NCBI RefSeq assembly: GCF_000275825.1 | Contig: NZ_JH719942.1 | Location: 875,600 to 939,599, forward strand | Length of the DNA stretch: 64,000 nt | Direction: 5' to 3' | From: Saprospira grandis DSM 2844 | GTDB taxonomy: Bacteria; Bacteroidota; Bacteroidia; Chitinophagales; Saprospiraceae | Part shown: in pieces, positions 1 to 7,798 of the stretch | Layout of the letters: every line of letters begins with the position of its first letter | Position numbering within the stretch: position 1 is the stretch's first letter | Position numbers and translations under genes: made by a program | Notes under the pieces: generated by a model | Seen by the model: only the letters and a program-made list of their open reading frames with translations | Database searches by the model: none | What the model was told of the DNA's origin: nothing

Positions 1-660
1 CAGGCGCAACGAGATCAAGTAATGCGCCGCTTCCGCCAGCATAACTTGCAGATGCTTATCGCTACCGATATTGCCGCCCGTGGTATTGATGTTGATGATC
101 TAACGCATGTTTTTCACTACCATTTGCCCGATGACCTTTCTTATTATACGCACCGAAGTGGCCGTACCGCTCGTGCAGGTAAAAAAGGCTTGTCGATCGC
201 TTTTGTAGAAAAACGCGACTTCCACCGCCTTCGCCATATCGAAAAGATGTTGGGCCTCAAGATTAAGCAAGCAGATGTGCCTTCTGCAGAACTGATCCGC
301 AACGAACGCCTCAAAACTTGGTGCAAAAATGTATCGGATCAATCTATCCGGGCCAACCTCACCGAGGAAATGAAGGAACAGGCCAATTTGCTTTTTGCTA
401 ATCTCAGCAAAGAAGAGCTGATCGATAAGGTCCTCGCTCACGAATTGAGCAAAATCCAACTCGGCAAAATGGGCGCCCCTCAGTCTTTTTCTGAAAAAGG
501 TGGAGGAGACCGTGGCCGCTCTGGCCGCAAAGATGGTCGCCGTGGTGGCTATAAAGGCAAGAAAAGAAGTGGAAGTGGAAGTGGAGGCGCTGGCAAAGGC
601 CGCCCCAACGACCGCTTTAGTAGCTTCAAGAAAAAGAAGAAGAAAAGAGGGAAGTACTAA
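1..660 (+). CDS. DEAD-box RNA helicase, C-terminal part (5' end outside window)
   Basis: The reading frame is open from the first base, so the gene begins upstream and only the end of the RecA-like domain 2 is present. Helicase motif V (ATDIAARGIDV) and motif VI (YTHRSGRTARAGKKG) are both visible, which fixes the family as an ATP-dependent DEAD-box RNA helicase of the CsdA/RhlE kind. The tail after residue ~160 is rich in Gly, Arg and Lys and ends in a run of lysines, typical of the RNA-binding tails on these helicases. The likely role is RNA unwinding in ribosome assembly, cold adaptation or mRNA turnover. An intrinsic terminator follows directly. The first in-window ATG at 22 is internal to motif V and is not the start. 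Confidence 0.9.
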   Translation, partial: QAQRDQVMRRFRQHNLQMLIATDIAARGIDVDDLTHVFHYHLPDDLSYYTHRSGRTARAGKKGLSIAFVEKRDFHRLRHIEKMLGLKIKQADVPSAELIRNERLKTWCKNVSDQSIRANLTEEMKEQANLLFANLSKEELIDKVLAHELSKIQLGKMGAPQSFSEKGGGDRGRSGRKDGRRGGYKGKKRSGSGSGGAGKGRPNDRFSSFKKKKKKRGKY

Positions 661-681
661 ACATCACTCCAACTTCTAAGT

Positions 682-722
682 AAAAAACCTTCTCCAGTTT
701 TTGGAGAAGGTTTTTCTTTTTT
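682..722 (+). terminator. Intrinsic terminator after the helicase gene
   Basis: The inverted repeat CCTTCTCC / GGAGAAGG with a short T-rich loop is followed by a T-rich tract. It lies about 25 bp after the helicase stop codon and runs directly into the first intergenic repeat. Confidence 0.85.
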
Positions 723-723
723 T

Positions 724-860
724 GGGGCCTCCCGCCTGCGGCGGGCGCTACGTTTCGGGGCTCGCTATTCGCTCGGCCCTGCGCAGGCTTCGCCAGCTTG
801 GTCTGGCCCTACGGGCCTCCCCTGCACATCGCTAGGCCTGCGGGCCTTCGGCCCTGTAGG
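724..860 (+). repeat. Modular GC-rich intergenic repeat, copy 1 (subtype 2)
   Basis: Starts with GGGGCCTCC after a T run, contains the core GGGGCTCGC...GCTCGGCCCTGC...GGTCTGGCC, and ends in GCACATCGCTAGGCC followed by small palindromes. It sits between convergent genes. The family is described in the findings. Confidence 0.85.
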
Positions 861-865
861 ACTGC

Positions 866-900
866 AAAAAGCGCTAAACCAGAAATTGGTTTAGCGCTCC
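866..900 (-). terminator. Intrinsic terminator for the Lrp gene
   Basis: AGCGCTAAACC and GGTTTAGCGCT form an 11-bp stem. On the minus strand it is followed by five T residues, 24 bp beyond the stop codon of the Lrp-family gene. Confidence 0.85.
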
Positions 901-923
901 TGCTGTCAATAGTAAGACAAAAC

Positions 924-1421
924 TTAGTGCTGATGCAACTTATCATAATTAAAAGGCAACAACTTAGAATCCTTCACAGTAGATAAAGTCATCAACGTCT
1001 TGAGCCGCTCAATCTCCTCAATTTTAGATAGGGTCTTGAACAAAAGCTGCTCATAAGTGGGAATATCCTTACAAACCAACTTCATCAAGAAATCAGCCTC
1101 ACCTGTAATAATATAGCACTCTACAATTTCGTCAATTTGATCCACCTTAGACAAAAAGCTCTCTAGGGCATTCTCTTTTTGCCAGGCCAAAGAAACCAAA
1201 ACAAAAGTCTTTACGCTAAGTCCCATAGCCGCAGGGGCCACCTGGGCATGATAACTCTCAATAATACCAGAGTTCTCTAACTTCTTTACTCGCTCCAAAG
1301 TAGGAGCTGGAGACAAACCAATTCGCTTCGATAGCTCCAAATTGGTAATCTTGCTGTTCTGCTGAAGAATCTTCAAAATCTTCAGGTCAATCTTATCCAA
1401 CTTATGATTTCCTGTTGGCAT
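924..1421 (-). CDS. Lrp/AsnC family transcriptional regulator
   Basis: A 165-residue protein with the two-part Lrp/AsnC architecture. The N-terminal winged helix-turn-helix begins at LDKIDLKILKILQQN and includes the recognition segment around residues 28-50 (LELSKRIGLSPAPTLERVKKL). A C-terminal RAM/ligand-binding alpha-beta domain follows (ECYIITGEADFLMKLVCKD). Proteins of this family are octameric or dimeric DNA-binding regulators of amino-acid metabolism that sense amino acids. The next gene on the same strand, further upstream, encodes glutamate dehydrogenase. The two are separated by a terminator, so they are separate transcripts, but control of gdhA by this regulator is a reasonable guess. 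Its own terminator lies at 866-900. Confidence 0.92.
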   Translation of the reverse strand: MPTGNHKLDKIDLKILKILQQNSKITNLELSKRIGLSPAPTLERVKKLENSGIIESYHAQVAPAAMGLSVKTFVLVSLAWQKENALESFLSKVDQIDEIVECYIITGEADFLMKLVCKDIPTYEQLLFKTLSKIEEIERLKTLMTLSTVKDSKLLPFNYDKLHQH

Positions 1422-1639
1422 AATGCGTTGTTTAGCAAAGGACTATTCGCCCTTTTGTTATAGTAATATATATCCTAATCTCAAACGGTATGGCTCAGGG
1501 CCAAATATCTATTTATATAGATACACAAAAATAGTCTTTTTTTTCTATTCCAAAAGTGCTTTACAGGAATTTAACAAAATAAAATTTTGTTTCACCTATT
1601 AAACTTCTACTTATACAGTAGTATTGTGTTAGTTGTTAC

Positions 1640-1670
1640 AAAAAAAGGAGGCCGAAGCCTCCTTTTCTTG
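1640..1670 (-). terminator. Intrinsic terminator for glutamate dehydrogenase
   Basis: On the minus strand, GGAGGC-TTCG-GCCTCC is followed by seven T residues. The UUCG tetraloop and T tract make this a textbook terminator, 45 bp past the gdhA stop codon. Confidence 0.92.
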
Positions 1671-1715
1671 TTGTTTGTTAGCGGTATAAACCAACTTTAA
1701 ATTGGTCAATTTTGG

Positions 1716-3137
1716 CTACGGCCAAATACCGAGAGACATATAATCTGCGCCAATTTTTCTAATGGCGTAAACAAGTGCCGCAGTACGTAGATCTGGAATA
1801 GCGGGGTTAGACTTCCAAGTAGCACGAATATTTTGGTAAGAAGTTACCATGGTTTCTTCTAGGCCAGAGCGCACAAGGTCCAGCTCATCGGCACCAGAAG
1901 TAAGCATACTTCTTTGGGCGGGGCTGAGGTCTTTGCCAGTCATTTCCAAAATCATATCGACCAAATGGGTGTAGCGATTCGAGGTGAAGCGCTTCTCCAT
2001 ATGGCCAAATCGAGAGTGAGAAATATTTTTCAACCACTCAAAATAAGATACAGTTACCCCACCTGCGTTTGCATACATATCGGGAATGATAAGTACGCCT
2101 TTTTCTAGGAGAAGGGCTTCTGCCTCAGGAGTAACGGGGCCGTTGGCAGCTTCTGCAATAATTTTGGCCTTAATGCGATCTGCATTATCGGCGTTAATTT
2201 GGTTTTCTAGGGCAGCGGGAACAAGAATATCGCATTCTAGCTCCAGAGCACTTCCCCGGTGCTCCAAAGTAGTAGTACCTGGAAAGCCAAGGATAGAACC
2301 CGTTTTTGCACGGAATTTTAAGAGTGCTGGTACATCAATTCCCTCAGGGTTATAGATAGAACCTTCATACTCGGCTACGCCAATTACTTTGATTCCGCCT
2401 TCTTCCTGAGAAATCGTTCCCGTATAAGAACCTACATTACCCATACCTTGGATCACCATAGTTTTTCCTTCGGTTCCGGTAGTCAGGCCTAATTTATCTG
2501 TATCATCGCTATAAGAAAGGGCTTCGCGGATAGCATAGAAAACGCCACGGCCAGTAGCCTCTGTACGTCCAGCTACACCATTTTGCTCTACGGGCTTACC
2601 CGTTACACAACCTGCGCCTTCTAGCTCGCCATGACGAAGTGTCATGTAAGTATCCATGATCCAAGCCATTTCTTTGGGACCTGTTCCATAATCGGGAGCA
2701 GGTACGTCTAGGCCAGGGCCAATAAAGTTTTTGCGGACCAATTCAGAAGCATAGCGACGAGTAATGCGCTCCAACTCCTCTTCAGAGTAATCTTTAGGAT
2801 TGATTTTCACGCCTCCCTTGGCGCCACCAAAAGGTACATCTACTACAGCACACTTATAGGTCATTAGGGCGGCAAGCGCTTTTACCTCATCTTGGTTTAC
2901 CCCTAGACTATAGCGAATTCCGCCCTTAGAAGGCATACGGTGATTAGAGTGTTGTACGCGGTAAGCCTCGATTACATTCACATCGCCGTCTTTGGTACGT
3001 ACAGGGAATTTCATTGCAAAAATCGCGTTACAAGCCTTAATCTGGCCCAATAGGCCCTCAGAAAGGCCAGCGTAACTTGCTGCTTTATCAAAGTTGCGTT
3101 CTACGCCTTCAAAAAAGCTATAATGTTTGTCCGCCAT
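1716..3137 (-). CDS. gdhA: Glu/Leu/Phe/Val dehydrogenase (glutamate dehydrogenase)
   Basis: A 473-residue NAD(P)-dependent glutamate dehydrogenase, which interconverts glutamate with 2-oxoglutarate and ammonia. The substrate region is clear: residues 65-80 (HRMPSKGGIRYS), the catalytic-lysine segment KCAVVDVPFGGAKGGV, and DVPAPDYGTGPKEMAW. The Rossmann segment is VIQGMGNVGSYTG near residue 230, and the late signature ANAGGVTVSYFEW is present. Some 50 residues in the C-terminal third (FTSNRYTHLVDMILEMTGK...) resemble the longer GDH form found in Bacteroidota and Thermus. The gene is monocistronic, with a TAnnTTTG promoter element 29-36 bp upstream and a terminator behind it. The first ATG fits the family start. 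Confidence 0.95.
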   Translation of the reverse strand: MADKHYSFFEGVERNFDKAASYAGLSEGLLGQIKACNAIFAMKFPVRTKDGDVNVIEAYRVQHSNHRMPSKGGIRYSLGVNQDEVKALAALMTYKCAVVDVPFGGAKGGVKINPKDYSEEELERITRRYASELVRKNFIGPGLDVPAPDYGTGPKEMAWIMDTYMTLRHGELEGAGCVTGKPVEQNGVAGRTEATGRGVFYAIREALSYSDDTDKLGLTTGTEGKTMVIQGMGNVGSYTGTISQEEGGIKVIGVAEYEGSIYNPEGIDVPALLKFRAKTGSILGFPGTTTLEHRGSALELECDILVPAALENQINADNADRIKAKIIAEAANGPVTPEAEALLLEKGVLIIPDMYANAGGVTVSYFEWLKNISHSRFGHMEKRFTSNRYTHLVDMILEMTGKDLSPAQRSMLTSGADELDLVRSGLEETMVTSYQNIRATWKSNPAIPDLRTAALVYAIRKIGADYMSLGIWP

Positions 3138-3165
3138 AATTCGGAAAATTGATAATTGAAAAAGT

Positions 3166-3173
3166 CAAATGTA
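3166..3173 (-). promoter_or_regulatory. Bacteroidota -7 promoter element for gdhA
   Basis: TACATTTG on the minus strand matches the -7 consensus TAnnTTTG exactly, 29 bp upstream of the gdhA ATG. No convincing -33 TTG is seen at the usual spacing. Confidence 0.55.
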
Positions 3174-3224
3174 TTAAAGTAGACCTATCCATTTGATAAG
3201 GCCTCTCAGGTATTTCGATTTTAT

Positions 3225-3440
3225 TTATAAATCTTCATGCGCTTGCTCTATCTTGGCCAAACGGCGCTCCAGATAAACCAAAAGGGCAATAATGCCTATG
3301 AAGATCAACAGGATAACGGCCACTACTACATAAATTTTACCCGTACTCTCCAAAAAATCTGTCTGTGTAGATGGAGATTGAGCGCTTAGGCTAACTGTAG
3401 CCAAAAGCATTAAAATCAAGCTATTGTATGTTTTTCTCAT
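3225..3440 (-). CDS. ccmD: CcmD family protein
   Basis: A 71-residue membrane protein. I chose the ATG at 3440 (MRKTYNSLILMLL) over the longer upstream frame because it starts a proper signal peptide ending near SLSAQ. After the signal comes a single transmembrane helix (residues ~33-55, YVVVAVILLIFIGIIALLVYL) and a short charged tail, ERRLAKIEQAHEDL. The segment GKIYVVVAVI before the helix is characteristic of Bacteroidota CcmD-like proteins. CcmD helps hold the CcmABC heme-export complex together during cytochrome c maturation. The next gene on the same strand, upstream, encodes a CcmC/CcsA-type permease, which supports the assignment. Confidence 0.75.
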   Translation of the reverse strand: MRKTYNSLILMLLATVSLSAQSPSTQTDFLESTGKIYVVVAVILLIFIGIIALLVYLERRLAKIEQAHEDL

Positions 3441-3712
3441 GCTTTTATGATCCGTTTGTATTGTAAACTTTGGAATTTTTATTTGGAAAAAAAAATTTAT
3501 CCTCAACTATATTTAAAAGAAGAGTCTACCGTTTGAGGCAAATTTGGAGCGATTCACTTATATAATCTTTTGCAAATTAGCCATTTTCCCAAAGAAATAT
3601 CTAAAACTCTATATTAAAAATTATTCTTATTGGCCCCTTCTTTTAGGACCAAAATAAAAGCGGCCAAAGCCGACTGCCAAGAGCAAGCCCTAATGATGAG
3701 CGGCTTACTGGC

Positions 3713-3833
3713 CTGTAGGGGGCGGCAAAGCCGCAGACCTAGGGGCTGAAGCGAAGCGAAAGCCCCGCAGGGCCGAGCAGACCTGCGAGCCCGGAAGGGC
3801 AGGACCTGAGGCCGCAGGCCGAAGGGAAGCCCC
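3713..3833 (-). repeat. Modular GC-rich intergenic repeat, copy 2
   Basis: Minus orientation. The GGGG end lies 6 bp after the stop codon of the CcmC/CcsA gene. It contains the core GAGCAGACCTGCGAGC seen in the other copies. Confidence 0.8.
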
Positions 3834-3839
3834 AAAAAA

Positions 3840-4889
3840 TTAGTCCCTAAATTGATTTTCCCAAACCCTAGGTTCTAGACGATAGACCCGAAAGCAGATT
3901 TGAGCCAACCAAAGGCCAAAAATGATCCAGCCCAAAACCGAAGGGTAAAAAAGTAGGCGCAGGCTGCTATCCAAATCATAGCTACTAAAAGCGGGATTAC
4001 CCTCGGCGCCGGGGTGCAGGCTATCCACCATTCTGGGCACCACATAGAGCAGCGGAATGAGGGTGGCAAAGGCAAAAATGTTGTAGGTGGCCGCAATTCT
4101 GGCCCGTTTGTCGGGGTCTTCAAAAGAAGAGCGCAAAACGAAATAGGCCAGGTAAATGAGGACCGCCACCGCAGAGGTGTTCTGCTTGACATCCCAGCTC
4201 CAATAGGCGCCCCAGGTGTGTTTGGCCCAAATAGCGCCCGTGACCAAGCCCAAAAGGCCGTAACTCACGCCCACCGTGGCCAAGGCTCTGGCCCAATGGT
4301 CATTTTTGAGGCCTTGGCCCGCCCGCAATTGTTTGATACTTGCCACTACAGAAAGGAGCAAAATAAACATCATCCCAAACCACATGGGCACATGATAAAA
4401 CAGGTTGCGGATACTTTCTTCTAGAATATTGAGAAAGGGAAAATTGGTCCCTGCCGTCATCGCAAAAGGCTCAGATTGGCAGGTCTCTACGGCCAAATCG
4501 CCCGCTCCTTTCTGGATATATAAATCGGTAAAAGCGGTTCCGTATTTGGGCGTGCTAATCTCAATCAAGGGAAAAGGCGCCTTAATTTTGTTGGGGTCTA
4601 GCTGCGGCAAAGCCACCTGCAGTTTGAGTTGGCGGGCCTGGCCAATTTCAATTTTTTGGGCGCAAAATACTTGATCCTCGGCCAGCAGAATGCGAGCTTG
4701 GACCTCCTCGCTCGACTCAAAGCGGCCATTATAGACCCAAACATCTAACGATTGACTTTGGCCCGTTTTCAGGCTCAAACTACTTTTATCCGATACAATT
4801 CCCATTCTTAGCGGAATCAATAAACCAGCCGAGAGGCTGTAGAACAACAAGACCGCCGCTAGGGCCTTCCACCAATGTTTTTTCAACAT
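3840..4889 (-). CDS. ccsA: CcmC/CcsA-type cytochrome c biogenesis (heme handling) membrane protein
   Basis: A 349-residue protein. The tryptophan-rich heme-binding motif of the CcmC/CcsA/CcmF superfamily is present near residues 230-240 (WGAYWSWDVKQNTSA), together with conserved periplasmic histidines (HVPMWFGM, HPGAEG) and several membrane helices after residue ~165. It probably delivers heme for covalent attachment to apocytochrome c. One helix at residues 8-28 is followed by an extra-membrane insert of about 120 residues (roughly 30-150) rich in beta-type sequence, so this is longer than the ~220-residue CcmC usually seen. It is followed on the same strand by ccmD, with a repeat element between them. 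Confidence 0.85.
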   Translation of the reverse strand: MLKKHWWKALAAVLLFYSLSAGLLIPLRMGIVSDKSSLSLKTGQSQSLDVWVYNGRFESSEEVQARILLAEDQVFCAQKIEIGQARQLKLQVALPQLDPNKIKAPFPLIEISTPKYGTAFTDLYIQKGAGDLAVETCQSEPFAMTAGTNFPFLNILEESIRNLFYHVPMWFGMMFILLLSVVASIKQLRAGQGLKNDHWARALATVGVSYGLLGLVTGAIWAKHTWGAYWSWDVKQNTSAVAVLIYLAYFVLRSSFEDPDKRARIAATYNIFAFATLIPLLYVVPRMVDSLHPGAEGNPAFSSYDLDSSLRLLFYPSVLGWIIFGLWLAQICFRVYRLEPRVWENQFRD

Positions 4890-4899
4890 ATTTCTCTAT

Positions 4900-5454
4900 T
4901 TACTGAGCCTCATCGGCCCAAAAGATGCTAAATCGGGCCTGCCCATACTTACGAATTTGCGCAAAGTTAGCATGATTTGCGAAATCTTGGCGCTCGTCAT
5001 GCTCTATTATCAGGCAGCCCCCTTTTTTTAATATATTCTTAGAAAAAATAAGCGCTGGCAGCTCCTGCATTTTGTTCAGGGCATAGGGCGGATCGGCAAA
5101 GACGAGCCCATAACTTTCTTCGGGCAATTGGCCCAAAAAAGCAAAAACATCGGTTTGATGGACCTTGGCCTTTTCTTCCATATGAAAACGCTGCAATTGG
5201 CTTTGGATAAAGCGGCAACAGCCCCGATATTTCTCTACAAAATCAACCTGTTCGGCCCCTCTAGACAAAAACTCATAGCCCACTCCTCCCACTCCCGCAA
5301 AGAGGTCCAAAACCCGCAAATCTTGCAATTCAATTTGATGTTGGAGGATATTAAAAAGCCCCTCTCTGGCCATATCGGTGGTGGGGCGGGTTTTCTGGCT
5401 TTTGCCAGGCATTTCATAGCGTTGGCCCTTCAATTGGCCACTGATGATTCGCAT
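4900..5454 (-). CDS. rsmD: 16S rRNA (guanine(966)-N2)-methyltransferase RsmD
   Basis: A 184-residue SAM-dependent methyltransferase that modifies G966 of 16S rRNA in the small subunit. Seen in the sequence: the RsmD opening MRIISGQLKGQ, the segment RPTTDMAREGLFNIL, the SAM-binding motif VLDLFAGVGGVGYE and the N6/N2-type catalytic motif DPPY near residue 120. The open frame continues 47 codons further upstream, but that part translates the neighbouring GC-rich repeat, so I set the start at the ATG at 5454. DUF3822 lies next to it, the common arrangement in Bacteroidota. Confidence 0.93.
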   Translation of the reverse strand: MRIISGQLKGQRYEMPGKSQKTRPTTDMAREGLFNILQHQIELQDLRVLDLFAGVGGVGYEFLSRGAEQVDFVEKYRGCCRFIQSQLQRFHMEEKAKVHQTDVFAFLGQLPEESYGLVFADPPYALNKMQELPALIFSKNILKKGGCLIIEHDERQDFANHANFAQIRKYGQARFSIFWADEAQ

Positions 5455-5479
5455 ATATTTTTGTTTTTTCTGCTGTTTT

Positions 5480-5620
5480 GGGGCTGCCCCTGCGCTTCGC
5501 TTGGGTCGGGCTGTGTCAGGGCTCGCAGGTCTGCTCGGCCCTTCGCTTTTCGCTAGGCTCAAAGCTCGGTCTGGCCTTCGGCCCCCCTTATCCATCCCTC
5601 AGCCAGCGGGCTGCGCCCGC
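5480..5620 (+). repeat. Modular GC-rich intergenic repeat, copy 3 (subtype 1)
   Basis: GGGGCTGCCCC...GGGTCGGGCTGTGTC...CTCGCAGGTCTGCTCGGCCC...TCTGGCCTTCGGCC...CCATCCCTCAGCC. It is inserted between DUF3822 and rsmD and is read through by the overlong rsmD frame. Confidence 0.85.
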
Positions 5621-5642
5621 TTCTAGGTCCAAAAAGGACCAG

Positions 5643-6482
5643 CTATAAAATAGTGGATAAAAGGTGAACGGCTCTTTGGGGTTCTAGTTCAGCCAAGCAA
5701 TCGCTTTGGGCAAAAGCTTGGGGTCGGGGCAAAGGCTTTAGGGCCACAATATAAGTATAAAGCAATTGATGAATAGCAGAATCTACATTCAGTTCTCCGC
5801 CAAAATAGAGCGGAATCTTTTTGGGAGAAAGTCCCAGCTCCTTATACATCCAGAGCAAATAATAGAGGCAATCTTCTGCATTTTGGAAGGGCCGTAATTG
5901 GTGCAGCAGCAACTTATTTTTGTGCCAGGCCAGCAACTGAATGCTTTGACGGCTAAAATAGGCCAGCAAGCGGTAGTTATTTTCGGGCAATTTGGGGATC
6001 AGTTCTTGGCTTATTTGGAGCAGGCTAGGCAGGGCAGAATAAATTTTGGCCTGCGGAAAAAGGTCTTGCAACTGGTCTTTTAGGCCTAGGCGGACCGACT
6101 GCAGAAAGACCAAATCTATTGTGGGCATTTGGGCCTCCAACAGATAATCGCCTTCATCAATGGGCAGTAGGGCCTCAAAATAGCTATATTGTTGTTTGGC
6201 CTGATAGAGCGGCAAGGGCAGCGAAATCACTCTATTGCTACGCAAATAAATTTGGACCTTTTGATAAGGAGCACGCAGAATTTCTCTTTGTTCATAAACC
6301 TGATTGATTGCCTCGACCAAACTATACTCCTCTTCTACCTGAACAAAATCGAGGCCGCCTAGGGCCAAGACCTCTTTTTGGGCATACACCAAATAAGACA
6401 ACCTATCCGCTCCAAGCAGGAGGGATAGGTTATAATTTTTGCTTTTGTCTAGCGAAAACTTAGCGCTTGTATAGCGGTCCAT
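5643..6482 (-). CDS. DUF3822 family protein
   Basis: A 279-residue protein that matches the Bacteroidota-specific DUF3822 family in length, in general sequence (for example YNLSLLLGADRLSYLVY at the N-terminus and LYFGGEL near residue 225) and in its place beside rsmD. The fold is thought to be of the actin/ASKHA ATPase type, but its function is unknown. No signal peptide or membrane helix is visible, so it is probably cytoplasmic. It starts 3 bp after the stop codon of the preceding membrane-anchored protein gene, so the two are very likely cotranscribed. Confidence 0.8.
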   Translation of the reverse strand: MDRYTSAKFSLDKSKNYNLSLLLGADRLSYLVYAQKEVLALGGLDFVQVEEEYSLVEAINQVYEQREILRAPYQKVQIYLRSNRVISLPLPLYQAKQQYSYFEALLPIDEGDYLLEAQMPTIDLVFLQSVRLGLKDQLQDLFPQAKIYSALPSLLQISQELIPKLPENNYRLLAYFSRQSIQLLAWHKNKLLLHQLRPFQNAEDCLYYLLWMYKELGLSPKKIPLYFGGELNVDSAIHQLLYTYIVALKPLPRPQAFAQSDCLAELEPQRAVHLLSTIL

Positions 6483-6485
6483 AGC

Positions 6486-7229
6486 TTACCAGTTACCAGT
6501 AGTAGAAGGTTTGGTCAAATCACCCACCTTAACCTCTGCTTTATGATCAAAGCTAGGGTCATACATACCATATTCTTTTACAGAATACTCTTTCATATAA
6601 TCCCCTACCGTAGTTTTTACTTCAAAAGTGGGGAGGCTGCGGCCAAAAGCACGGCGACCTTCCATGGCGACTTCGCCAGCGGCTACTACAAACTCTTTAT
6701 TATCAGAGAAAGGAACGCTACGAATTTTCTTAAAATAATCTTTAATAGAAGCCTCTGCAAAATCTAGATAAGCGGCAACGGCGGGGTCTTGGCGAACATC
6801 TTGGCTAGTGTCTTGCCAGTTTTCCATAATTTCTAGAGCGGGGCCTTGCAACTCCTTAAGTTTGGCCTGATCCAATTTGCCGGCTGTGGCAATAAAAGAG
6901 AGGACCGAATCACGGGCGGGATACATCAGTTCTGTGGTATCGGGCGTGATCGTTGTATCAAAGGGGTCCCCTTCAACTTTAAGGATAAAGAAGCTATCCT
7001 TAAGGAAAGAAGTTTCTAGTTCTTCAAAAGAGGCGGCAAAAAGGGTATCGCCCTTAATGCTGGTATACATCTTTTGGAGCTCTGCAATTTCTTCTAGTTT
7101 TTCTTGGACGGCAGTTTTGCGCTCCGCCCAAGTATCTCTAAAATCTACAGGTCGGCGGATGCTTTCCATGAGGTAATAGGCAGAGGCTAGAGCAGCCAAA
7201 ATAAATACGATATTGAGTACGATCTTCAT
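6486..7229 (-). CDS. Membrane-anchored hypothetical protein
   Basis: I do not recognise this 247-residue protein. It has one N-terminal membrane helix (residues ~3-22, IVLNIVFILAALASAYYLME), then a charged, probably coiled-coil stretch at residues 30-60 (TWAERKTAVQEKLEEIAELQKMY). The rest is a soluble and presumably periplasmic region that ends in VGDLTKPSTTGNW. The gene overlaps nothing but is only 3 bp ahead of the DUF3822 gene, so the two are probably one transcript. The single anchor plus short coiled coil recalls small membrane-linked accessory proteins of envelope machines, but that is only a guess. Confidence 0.7.
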   Translation of the reverse strand: MKIVLNIVFILAALASAYYLMESIRRPVDFRDTWAERKTAVQEKLEEIAELQKMYTSIKGDTLFAASFEELETSFLKDSFFILKVEGDPFDTTITPDTTELMYPARDSVLSFIATAGKLDQAKLKELQGPALEIMENWQDTSQDVRQDPAVAAYLDFAEASIKDYFKKIRSVPFSDNKEFVVAAGEVAMEGRRAFGRSLPTFEVKTTVGDYMKEYSVKEYGMYDPSFDHKAEVKVGDLTKPSTTGNW

Positions 7230-7463
7230 CGGGCTATTATTTTAAATCTAATAAAGTAGCGCAAAATAAAATTTTATATCAGGTGGGCTAGGGCCCTTTA
7301 ATCCTGCTTGCAAGTATAAGTATTTTTTAAAAAAAATTGGTCCTCTCTTCTTTTTTTGTTTTTAGCAGCTAGGGCCAAAGGTAGTTATTAGATGAGAAAA
7401 GGGCCCTTTTTTGGTGTTTGGCTACGGCTTCTCTTTTTGGGTCATCGCAGAAGGTGGAAGAGG

Positions 7464-7605
7464 AGCGCAGCGACTGGCTGAGGGATGGATAGCAGTGGCC
7501 GAAGGCCAGACCCAAGGCTTTTGAAGCAAAGCGAAAAAGCCTGCAGGGCCGAGCGAACAGCGAGCTGCGACACAGCCCGACCCGGCCAAAGGCCGGGGCA
7601 GCCCC
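7464..7605 (-). repeat. Modular GC-rich intergenic repeat, copy 4 (subtype 1)
   Basis: Full subtype 1 copy in minus orientation, lying in the 569-bp gap between divergent genes (7229 and 7799). The rest of this gap is AT-rich and holds the crt leader inverted repeat. Confidence 0.85.
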
Positions 7606-7715
7606 AAAACAAAAAAACAGTAAAAACTATTAAATTGGGTCAAATTTAGTATGTTTACAGTGTAACCGTTGAGACTTTGGCTAAAAAAAATGCTTTTTTT
7701 TTAAACAAAAGTTTT

Positions 7716-7756
7716 AGAGATAAGTTAAAGAGCCAATAATCGTTTAACTTGTCTCT
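7716..7756 (+). promoter_or_regulatory. Long inverted repeat upstream of the carotenoid operon
   Basis: AGAGATAAGTTAAA (7716-7729) and TTTAACTTGTCTCT (7743-7756) match at 13 of 14 positions around a 13-nt spacer, 43-83 bp ahead of crtI. It could be a dyad operator or an mRNA leader hairpin. No known riboswitch is recognised. Confidence 0.5.
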
Positions 7757-7798
7757 TGGCTAAAAAGCCTTTTTGCTTTACTGGAGAACAACCACAAT

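Noticed and set aside
723-870. Intergenic repeats as a CRISPR array
   Set aside because: Copies are single, kilobases apart and in both orientations, without regular spacers. No cas gene is seen in the window.
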